Positions 1 through 5,913 of a stretch of 53,869 nt of DNA are shown piece after piece (the stretch's first letter is position 1; each line of letters opens with the position of its first letter). Made by a program: the position numbers and the translations under genes. Source of the DNA: Thermoplasmata archaeon (GTDB taxonomy: Archaea > Thermoplasmatota > Thermoplasmata > UBA184); contig JAKAZU010000006.1 in assembly GCA_021826525.1 (NCBI GenBank), forward strand, positions 1-53,869, given 5' to 3'. The notes below the pieces were generated by a model. The model was not told the origin of the DNA and did no database searches. It saw nothing but the letters and a program-made list of their open reading frames with translations.

Positions 1-1
1 G

Positions 2-127
2 AAGCTGTACATCGAGCGGTACAACGAGATCCCTCGGCCCTTAATCTGGAGGGCAACCGCCGACCAGATCCTCGAGAAAGTCCGCTGGAACCGGTTAAAC
101 GTAGATCTGTCGAGGACAGCACACTAG
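2..127 (+). mobile_element. IS630-like transposase, C-terminal fragment (cut by window edge)
   Basis: The frame that is open from the first bases gives a 41-residue tail ending at the TAG at 125-127. It contains YIERYNEIPRPLIW and ILEKVRW, the pattern seen at the C-terminus of IS630-family DDE transposases (ERYN..P.P..W..TAD.IL.KV). Only this tail lies in the window; the catalytic DDE core would be to the left. It abuts the remnant of an unrelated gene that starts within about 50 bp, so the element probably inserted into, or recombined with, that gene. The terminal inverted repeat and TA target duplication cannot be defined from one end. The family call rests on a short stretch. Confidence 0.6.
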
Positions 128-132
128 CTCGT

Positions 133-372
133 GTGACAATCTGTCCCCCTTCTCAGAACGGGCACGCCCTGACCAAGATTGACTTCACCGATGGAGAGAA
201 TAACGAATACTCCAGGAACATCCAGATCGCGGAGATGAACGCCCTGAACGCTGCGCTGGCGGTAATTCACTGGAAGAAGCTCATAGGGTTCTACGTCGAT
301 CCCGGGAGGGAAAGGTTCACCAGCTATTCCGTCTCTACGAATGAAATTGTCAACGGCGAAATCGAGCCTTGA
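133..372 (+). pseudogene. E1-like (ThiF-superfamily) protein, C-terminal remnant
   Basis: A 79-residue frame begins with GTG six bases after the transposase stop. Its body (KIDFTDGENNEYSRNIQIAE, then MNALNAALAVIHWKKLIGFY) resembles my recollection of the C-terminal segment of E1-like ThiF proteins encoded beside DUF6527 genes in prokaryotic ubiquitin-like conjugation loci. The nucleotide-binding GxGGxG motif and catalytic Cys of an adenylyltransferase are absent, so this is a 5'-truncated remnant, presumably cut by the IS630-like element. Its TGA overlaps the TTG start of the DUF6527 gene by four bases (TTGA), an intact translational-coupling junction that supports original co-operonic function. 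It might still be translated but should not activate a ubiquitin-like protein. Family assignment is by pattern recognition. Confidence 0.5.
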
Positions 373-743
373 GGCGAGAGTCCCTCCATCCGCGGTTCGT
401 CGCCGCAATACCAGATCAGTTGGAGGAAGGGGTGCTCTACATTTCCTTCGAATATGCTACCGCCAGCCACCTTTGCGCTTGCGGCTGCGGCCAGAAGGTG
501 GTCACGCCCATCCGTCCTACGGAGTGGCTATTGATTTGGAACGGCGAGGCTGTTTCCTTGTACCCGTCCGTGGGTAACTGGAGCTTCCCTTGTCGGTCCC
601 ATTATTGGATCCGCGAGAACAGGATCGTGTGGGCACCAAGATGGAGCCCTCGTCAGATAACGGCAGGGCGAAAGAGGGAGGTGAAGCGGAGGGCCGTGTA
701 CTTCCGGCGAATCCACAAGAGTTCGGGGCTGATTCGAGATTGA
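369..743 (+). CDS. DUF6527 family protein (ubiquitin-like conjugation locus component)
   Basis: 124 residues starting at TTG, overlapping the upstream E1-like remnant by four bases. The conserved block EEGVLYISFEYATASHLCAC, the cluster Cys36/Cys38/Cys40, then NWSFPCRSHYWI (Cys75, His78) and a basic end match the DUF6527 pattern I know. The Cys/His set looks like a metal site. In bacteria this family is found beside E1-like, E2-like and multi-ubiquitin-like proteins in loci studied as antiviral or ubiquitination-like systems; its own biochemical role is not something I can state. No E2, Ubl or JAB gene lies to the right, so those partners are either left of the window or lost. The gene looks full length and in frame even though its partner is broken. 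Confidence 0.7.
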   Translation: MRRESLHPRFVAAIPDQLEEGVLYISFEYATASHLCACGCGQKVVTPIRPTEWLLIWNGEAVSLYPSVGNWSFPCRSHYWIRENRIVWAPRWSPRQITAGRKREVKRRAVYFRRIHKSSGLIRD

Positions 744-1060
744 TTCGATCAACCAATACGAAACCACGCCCCGTCGTCACACCATGTGATAGTCATGTAT
801 GATGCCTGTTTGGAACTGTCAGGTTTCACACCAAGTCAGATCGCGAATGATTCAGCCCTGCTCCCAGCCGACCCAGGTCACGCTCATCGCTTTCCTCCCA
901 TCGGACGCACCTCCGTCGTGAAACCTGCGCAGCAGCGACTTCACGCCTCTTCGCGATTGGGTCATGGACGAAGAAGTTGCTTCTCGCCGGCCGATAGGGT
1001 CGGAGGCCGTGGGAGGCATAAAGAGTTGGAGCGAATCGGGACTTGAGGGGCGGTGCAAAC
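744..1060 (+). other. Intergenic stretch, no gene seen
   Basis: No convincing gene in about 320 bases; the open frames here have no recognisable motifs. A TATA-like GCATAAAGAG near 1016-1025 lies about 40 bases before the next start codon and could serve it. Confidence 0.4.
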
Positions 1061-1720
1061 ATGGACGGAAAGGGTACCCTATTCAGGTTCCACCCTGAGG
1101 ACTTGTTGACCGCGGTCGAATCGTTCCACGGAACGGGCACCGGGGTCTCTCGAACCGACGACATCCGGTATCGGGAAATGATCGCGGATGGCAGACCATA
1201 CAACTTGGACCTGATCTTGCCTGTCCTCACCTCGTGGCGAGCCCATCGAGGTACGGGAGACGCACGGATGCTGCGATGTGTACTCTCGGATTTCGTGTCG
1301 GAGAAGCAACCGGAGCTGGATCATCTCAGAGCCACTCAACTATTGAGGTTGTCCGACGAAGACCTTCGAGTTGTAAAGACCCTTGTAGAGTGGCTTGAGA
1401 ACAAGGAATTCAAGCCCACTGCTTGGGGAAAGTCTCTCCACATGTTGGCTCCCAATGCGCTGCTTCTCTGGGATGAAGTTGTGGTCAGGAGAAGGTACGA
1501 CTTAGCTGCCAATGTTGAGGGCTTTCTGTCATATCAACGGTTCGGGCAACGCTTGGCGAAATCACTAGGAGATAAGCTTGAGATGGTTCTTGAGCAGCAT
1601 GCGTCAGTTGCAGGATACGCCGAGCCGATTCCGAAAATCCTCGACGAACTCGCGTTCGATTGGGACGGATCGGCGAAAGCCGTTTTGTCGCTCGGTGGGC
1701 ATTTGGCAGCCTTCATGTAG
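1061..1720 (+). CDS. Hypothetical protein (219 aa), accessory-type composition
   Basis: I do not recognise this protein. I chose the ATG at 1061 because a purine-rich GAGGGGCGG sits 7-15 bases upstream and a TATA-like element lies near 1020; an in-frame TTG at 1043 would add six residues. The product is soluble, without membrane segments, and predicted mainly helical, with a central acidic/hydrophobic region (LRLSDEDLRVVKTLVEWLE) and repeated Trp/Leu positions. Codon use is more A+T-rich than the pilus or metabolic genes to the right: one 60-base line inside it counts exactly half G+C. Together with the IS630 and DUF6527 remnants this suggests horizontal acquisition. Its position makes a defence or element-borne role conceivable, but that is only a guess. 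Confidence 0.65.
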   Translation: MDGKGTLFRFHPEDLLTAVESFHGTGTGVSRTDDIRYREMIADGRPYNLDLILPVLTSWRAHRGTGDARMLRCVLSDFVSEKQPELDHLRATQLLRLSDEDLRVVKTLVEWLENKEFKPTAWGKSLHMLAPNALLLWDEVVVRRRYDLAANVEGFLSYQRFGQRLAKSLGDKLEMVLEQHASVAGYAEPIPKILDELAFDWDGSAKAVLSLGGHLAAFM

Positions 1721-2210
1721 GCGGGTCCCAGGGACTCCTACCGCGTCGTCTCGTGTAATCGGGTCCTTCCCACTCGCTCTGCTTGCTGTGGGCGTTGGCC
1801 ACAGAAAGTCCGGGAGGAGTTTTGCCACTTGGAGATTGCAGGCTCTCGCGAATCACTTCACTGGGGGTTCCTCCCTCAAGCCGAGGTTCTTAGAGATATG
1901 CAATCCATGACCTTCTCTCCACACTCTGAACAGCGAAACGCGGAGGGCCAGTGGAACCGATACCGGAAGGTCGTGGCGTCGCACTTTGAGCATTGGAGAG
2001 GGTCGTTTGCCCTCAGGGCGCGCTTGCGACGGAGGTCGTCATCCCGCGCCCTCATCGCGTTCCTTTCATCGGACGCGCGCGTTCCACATCAAGCCGTCGG
2101 GGGCTCGCTCGGCGACGGTAGCCTCGCTCGCCCCCGCGGCATGATGGGGACCCAGGCTCGCGTCTCGCTCGATCCGCTCGCCGCGAGCCCTGCGCGCTCG
2201 CTTCGCGCCG
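1721..2210 (+). other. Region without a supported gene
   Basis: About 490 bases between the hypothetical gene and the frameshifted gene. One plus-strand frame stays open from 1721 past 2100 and contains a plausible-looking stretch (HSEQRNAEGQWNRYRKVV), but it has no clear start and runs on into a region where another frame is clearly coding. It may be a decayed gene fragment. G+C content rises sharply at about 2050, marking a compositional boundary inside the accessory segment. Confidence 0.3.
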
Positions 2211-2910
2211 ATGACATCGATGAGCGCGCAGAGCGCCTCCGGAACCACTTCGACCGCGAACCCGTTCGCGAACGCCGACCGCACCGTGCTCCTGCCGGGG
2301 AGCCCGAGGACGTACGAGAACCGCGCGGTCCTGCGCGGACTGGGCCTCCGGTGGGACCCTGTAGGGCACCGGTGGCACGGATCGTTCCCGGCCCCGGTGG
2401 GTCCGGCGGCTCCGCGCGGAGCTCGGCCTCGAGGTCCGGTGCTTCGGGATCCTCGAGCCGTCCCGCAGACCCGAACCTCCGGGCCCTTCCGAGCCTGCGG
2501 GTCCGGGTCCGGTCCGCCCGGCGGTCCCCGCGAGCGTCCGCGCGTGGGACCCGGCCCCCCGCCTCCGCGGCGACTCGCGGACGCGGGCCGAGGCGCGCAC
2601 ATTCTACCGTGTCGAGGAGGAGCCTCCCGCGACCCGGCGCTTCTCCCTCCTCGACATCACGAGCGGCCTTCCCGACGATTCGCGGGAGGCGGACGAGCGC
2701 GCGGCGGAGCGCCGCCTCGCGGACCTGCGGGGGCGCGTGAAGGCGGCGCGGGCGGCGATCACCGCGGTTCCTAGTGGTAAGGACACGCTCGCGGGCGACT
2801 GGCGGAAGGCGGCCGTGTTCTACGCGAGGTGGGGTGTGTTACAGAGGCACAGTTTCGTCATGGCGTGCTCGGCTCTGAGAGCGGAGCCGAGAGGGATCTG
2901 GCGGAGGTAA
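2211..2910 (+). pseudogene. Hypothetical gene split by a +1 frameshift
   Basis: The N-terminal half is read in one frame from ATG 2211 and includes NRAVLRGLGLRWDPVGHRWH, resembling short 'GxRWDxxxxxW' modules of proteins carried by mobile elements. From about 2385 that frame becomes Pro/Arg/Gly low-complexity noise, while the next frame (+1) becomes coding-like: RRLRAELGLEVRCFGILEP, a proline-rich linker, then FYRVEEEP, SLLDITSGLPDD and the helical EADERAAERRLADLRGRV, ending at TAA 2908-2910. The two halves join naturally around 2380-2400, as one extra base would cause. Either the gene is mutated, the assembly has a single-base error, or frameshifting is programmed. Function unknown; strong G+C bias unlike the gene at 1061. 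Confidence 0.55.
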
Positions 2911-2996
2911 TGGAGTCGCGTGCGGACTGGATCTCGGAGGTGAGGGCGCGGGAGGTTGCGACGCTCCCCGAGTCAGACAGGGTCAAGCGGGGGTGA
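2910..2996 (+). CDS. Small ORF (28 aa), coupled to the preceding gene
   Basis: The ATG overlaps the TAA of the frameshifted gene (TAATG), and the frame reads 28 codons rich in Arg/Glu (RADWISEVRAREVATLPESD) before TGA 2994-2996. There is no homology I recognise. The one-base overlap and amphipathic composition suggest real translation, or that it is a further piece of the same decayed gene. Short length keeps confidence low. Confidence 0.3.
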   Translation: MESRADWISEVRAREVATLPESDRVKRG

Positions 2997-3085
2997 ACCG
3001 CGAGGCGAAGGGCCCGCCCTTGATTGTGTCGACCCCGTTCCCGAGGAGGGAGTGGACGTGGGGAATGGGTCCTTTGCCGGCGTAG
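2993..3085 (+). CDS. Small ORF (30 aa), coupled by GTGA overlap
   Basis: GTG 2993 overlaps the preceding stop as GTGA and opens a 30-codon frame (REAKGPPLIVSTPFPRREW) ending at TAG 3083-3085. Two successive stop/start overlaps in so short a distance resemble a string of coupled small genes, but also what is left when one gene acquires two indels. No family recognised. Confidence 0.28.
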   Translation: MNREAKGPPLIVSTPFPRREWTWGMGPLPA

Positions 3086-3105
3086 TCAACGCATGTGATC
3101 GCCAG

Positions 3106-3258
3106 TCAAATCCAGTGCGACATCAGCAAAAGGTCCGCCGACAGCCCATCAAGAATTACCTGACCCCTCAACCGTCCTTCCCCCTCGAAACCGAGAGCCC
3201 CATAGAGCGCGATGGCTCGCTCGTTCGTGCTGAACACTCCAAGAAACAACTTTCGAAT
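3106..3258 (-). pseudogene. GNAT acetyltransferase, C-terminal remnant
   Basis: Read on the minus strand, about 47 residues before the TGA at 3108-3106 match the end of a RimI-type GNAT domain: NERAIALYGALGFEGEGRLR, then a DG motif and a hydrophobic DLLLMS end. In intact family members this is the acetyl-CoA-binding helix followed by the last strands; the first 100 or so residues are missing. Upstream, the frame runs straight into the 3' end of the tRNA-Met gene with no start codon between, so the gene was cut at or next to the tRNA. This fits recombination at a tRNA gene. Confidence 0.6.
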
Positions 3259-3270
3259 CCCCCGGGGCAG

Positions 3271-3373
3271 TGTCGGAGGGGGGATTTGAACCCCCGGCCC
3301 CAGGATCTCTCCCGCGGAGCGCGACCGCAGCGCGCTATGAGTCCCGTGCTCTACCAGGCTGAGCCACTCCGAC
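3271..3373 (-). tRNA. tRNA-Met (CAT), intron-containing
   Basis: The minus strand folds into a full cloverleaf: acceptor GTCGGAG/CTCCGAC, D arm GCTC/GAGC, anticodon stem CGGGA/TCCTG, loop CTCATA...A with anticodon CAT, and T arm GGGGG-TTCAAAT-CCCCC, discriminator A. About 29 bases, beginning with GCGCGCTGCGG, interrupt it after position 37, the canonical archaeal intron site cut by the splicing endonuclease. Elongator tRNA-Met is one of the tRNAs most often intron-bearing in archaea; tRNA-Ile2 (CAT gene, later modified) is not excluded. It follows rps3ae on the same strand, and a truncated GNAT gene abuts its 3' end. Confidence 0.85.
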
Positions 3374-3419
3374 AGGAAATCCACGGATCGACCGGGCCAT
3401 CGTGCCCACCGACCCGTCT

Positions 3420-4133
3420 CTATGCCGCCGGGGCCGGGGCATCTGCGGACATGGCTAGCGCGCCACCGTCCGAGGGGGTGCCGACCTCTGGCGCCTCCGA
3501 GGACGGAAGCTCCTCCGCGATCTGCCCGAGCACGTCGGACCGACGGATCTCGATCTTCTTGAGGGGATAGAGCGGCTTCACGCCGTGGGCGAGGAGCTTC
3601 GTGAGCTCGCCCCCCAGTACCTCTCGGACGAGCTCGACCGCCGAGCGCTGGGCCGCCTCCTCGACCAGGATCTCCTGGATCTTGTGGCGCAGCTCAGCGC
3701 GCAGGCGGGACTGCAGGCGCTGCTCCCCGACGGCGACGGGCTTGAGCACCATCTTGACCGCATCGCGGGTCGTCACCTCGACCGAGAGGTCGATCTTCGA
3801 CCGCTTGCGGCGGGCAAGGCGTCGCACGTAGTCGTTCGTGAGGTCGTGTCCGATGAACCGGGTCTGAGCGACCTGATCGGCGCCTACTTGGGTGATCTGG
3901 AAGCGGAGCTTGACGTGGGCCTTCGCGAGGTCGGTTCCGCCCGAAACCTCCTCGAGCGTCGTCTCCAGCGTGCGCCCGACGAGCTGGTCGGGCTCGCTCG
4001 CCGGCGTCTCCCCGAGGATCGCGTGCTGGAAAAGGCCCGGCGCCTGTACGCGGTACCAGACCTTGGACCTCCACTTGTCCTTGACCGTCCGCGCGGCCGC
4101 CGCCTTGCGAGAGGATGTCTCTTTCTCGGGCAT
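3420..4133 (-). CDS. rps3ae: 30S ribosomal protein S3Ae (eS1)
   Basis: 237 residues from the ATG at 4133-4131. It contains KDKWRSKVWYRVQAPGLF, the later GRTLETTLEEV and the basic RRLARRKRSKIDL stretch typical of archaeal and eukaryotic eS1, an rRNA-binding protein of the small-subunit platform near the mRNA exit. Length is slightly above the usual 200-220, with an Ala/Pro/Glu-rich tail. The frame is open further upstream but without S3Ae similarity. The TATA-like box at 4163-4171 sits about 34 bases before the start. It is transcribed divergently from the AAA ATPase gene and is followed by tRNA-Met. Confidence 0.95.
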   Translation of the reverse strand: MPEKETSSRKAAAARTVKDKWRSKVWYRVQAPGLFQHAILGETPASEPDQLVGRTLETTLEEVSGGTDLAKAHVKLRFQITQVGADQVAQTRFIGHDLTNDYVRRLARRKRSKIDLSVEVTTRDAVKMVLKPVAVGEQRLQSRLRAELRHKIQEILVEEAAQRSAVELVREVLGGELTKLLAHGVKPLYPLKKIEIRRSDVLGQIAEELPSSEAPEVGTPSDGGALAMSADAPAPAA

Positions 4134-4162
4134 TTTCGAGGGGCCGGCCGAGCGGGGTGCGC

Positions 4163-4171
4163 TACTTAATA
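4163..4171 (-). promoter_or_regulatory. TATA-like box for rps3ae
   Basis: On the minus strand this reads TATTAAGTA, about 34 bases before the S3Ae ATG, leaving a short leader of some 8 bases. Confidence 0.5.
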
Positions 4172-4286
4172 CTGGCGACGGGCGGGTCCCCGGCTTCGGC
4201 CGGCACCCCTTCGGTGAGCGACGGTCCAACGGACCACCCGGACGATCCTCGGCAAACGAGATAACCGCATCCCAACTCCGCGGCAC

Positions 4287-5825
4287 ATGGCTGCGGCCTC
4301 ACGCGTGTCGTCGATGCCCATCGGATCTAGAGCGAGCGCCCGGGACCTGAGGGCGGCGGGCGAGATCGCGCGGAGCCCGGCCGAACGCCTCCGCGCGCGC
4401 ATCCTCGAGCGGCTCAGCGCCTCGCAGAAGGCCGGGACCTCTCGGGCCGAGGCGCTCGCCGCCCTCTTCCCGCGAACGGTCCTTCCGGCTCGGACCTATG
4501 AGGACCTGACCGCCGCCCTGCTCTCCGGGGCCCACGTTCTCTTCTTCGGCCCTTCCGGGGCGGGCAAGACGAGCCTCGCGAAGGACCTCTGGGAACTGTT
4601 CCCAAAAGATGCCTGGACCGTCCAGGGATGCCCGGTCCTCGACCATCCGTTGAGCCTCGTCGACCCGGGGACCTCGGACCGTTTCCCGCCCTGTCCGATC
4701 TGCCGACGCCGGTTCGCACCGGACCACGACGCGACCCGCTTCGATCCGGGTTCCGTGGACGCCGCGACGGTGCCCGCCGAGCTCGTCCGGCTGCACGAGG
4801 GCTTTGGCTTTGCGCGCCTGCAAGGAAGTTCCGAGGTCTTCCCCGACCATCTCACGGGCAACATCAACCTCCGGCGTCTGGAAGAGATCGGCGACCCCAT
4901 GAGCCCGCTCGTCCTCGAGCCCGGGAAGCTGCTCCAAGCGAACCGTGGCATGCTCCTCGTCGACGAGATCGGGAAGCTACCGCTCGGCACGCAGAACGTG
5001 CTGCTCCAGGCGCTGCAGGAGGGTACCGTCACTCCGGCCAAGACCCGCGAGAGCTTCCCGGCCGAGTTCCTCGCCGTCTGCACGTCAAACCTCTCGGATC
5101 TCGACAACATCAACGACCCGCTCTCCGACCGTCTCTCGAGCCTCCACATCGGATACAACCGCCACCACGCGGACAACCGGCGCATCGTCGCCGTCGGAGG
5201 AGGGGACCACCCTTCCGGATACGTCCCTGAGATCCTCACGGACGCGGGGATCCGCGTGGTCGAGGCCTGGCGCCTAAGGAACTCGGACGACAACCCCGAC
5301 ATCGGGGAGGTCGGCTCGAACCGAACGCTCATCGACGTCGCTGCGCGCACCAGCGCCATCGCGCTCCTCGAAGGTCGCATCGTCCCGAGCTCGGACGACC
5401 TGCGGTCCGGCCTCATCCACGCGATGCGCGGGCGCATCCGGGCCCGCAGCGGCGAATCGTTCCAGCAGAACGAGAAGCGCGTCGCCGAGTTCGTCGGACA
5501 GTACATCGACCCGGCATTGAAGCGCAGCGCCGGGGTCTATTGGTGCCGCTACTTCCGCGGACCCCTCAAGGAGAACGACGCGAACGCGCAGAGCCTGATC
5601 GGGGAGGGGCGGCGGCTCGCCACCGATCCGAAGCTCGTCGACCAACTGCGCACCGAGGGCCAGCTGTTCCCGCAGTTCCGCGCGTTCTCGACGTGGGTCG
5701 ATTCGACCGAGCATTCGCCGGCGAACCTCGGGAACAGCACCGCGGCGCTCGAGGAGTTCCGCTTGCTCGAGAAGTTCTCGCTCTTCTCCTGCCCGGAGGA
5801 CGCGGACGACGACGCCAGCCTCTAG
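4287..5825 (+). CDS. MoxR/Mg-chelatase-type AAA+ ATPase with Cys-rich insertion
   Basis: 512 residues. A long helical N-terminus precedes Walker A GPSGAGKT (residues 88-95); Walker B LLVDEIGK (about 223-230) and a sensor-1 CTSN follow. Between Walker A and B an insertion carries Cys115, His120 and the knuckle CPIC (136-139), which could bind zinc. DHLTGNINL and TQNVLLQALQEG resemble the pore-side elements of chelatase-I/MoxR ATPases. Such proteins remodel or load partners containing a VWA domain, and a VWA gene follows directly. An alternative view is a PrkA-like or sigma-54-activator-like AAA protein, but the VWA partner favours the MoxR clade. Start ATG 4287; the stop TAG is 5823-5825, and coding-like sequence continues in the +1 frame. 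Confidence 0.8.
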   Translation: MAAASRVSSMPIGSRASARDLRAAGEIARSPAERLRARILERLSASQKAGTSRAEALAALFPRTVLPARTYEDLTAALLSGAHVLFFGPSGAGKTSLAKDLWELFPKDAWTVQGCPVLDHPLSLVDPGTSDRFPPCPICRRRFAPDHDATRFDPGSVDAATVPAELVRLHEGFGFARLQGSSEVFPDHLTGNINLRRLEEIGDPMSPLVLEPGKLLQANRGMLLVDEIGKLPLGTQNVLLQALQEGTVTPAKTRESFPAEFLAVCTSNLSDLDNINDPLSDRLSSLHIGYNRHHADNRRIVAVGGGDHPSGYVPEILTDAGIRVVEAWRLRNSDDNPDIGEVGSNRTLIDVAARTSAIALLEGRIVPSSDDLRSGLIHAMRGRIRARSGESFQQNEKRVAEFVGQYIDPALKRSAGVYWCRYFRGPLKENDANAQSLIGEGRRLATDPKLVDQLRTEGQLFPQFRAFSTWVDSTEHSPANLGNSTAALEEFRLLEKFSLFSCPEDADDDASL

Positions 5826-5913
5826 CGCCGAGATCTACCTGCCCAACTGTGCAGAGTACCCGGACGACGTCCAGTCCACCGACCTCCTCGATACGCTGGA
5901 CCCGGCCGCGCTC

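Noticed and set aside
2052..2602. Two overlapping minus-strand frames of about 180 codons and several plus-strand ones
   Set aside because: Arg/Gly/Pro-rich low complexity typical of non-coding frames in G+C-rich DNA; the plus-strand frames described at 2211-2910 carry real protein patterns instead.
1..3270. CRISPR array or toxin-antitoxin pair in the accessory segment
   Set aside because: No regularly spaced direct repeats were seen, and no pair of small genes shows toxin or antitoxin motifs.
2956..3570. Plus-strand 204-codon frame
   Set aside because: Its middle is the reverse of tRNA-Met (the typical GDLNPRP translation of a tRNA T arm) and its end covers S3Ae in antisense.
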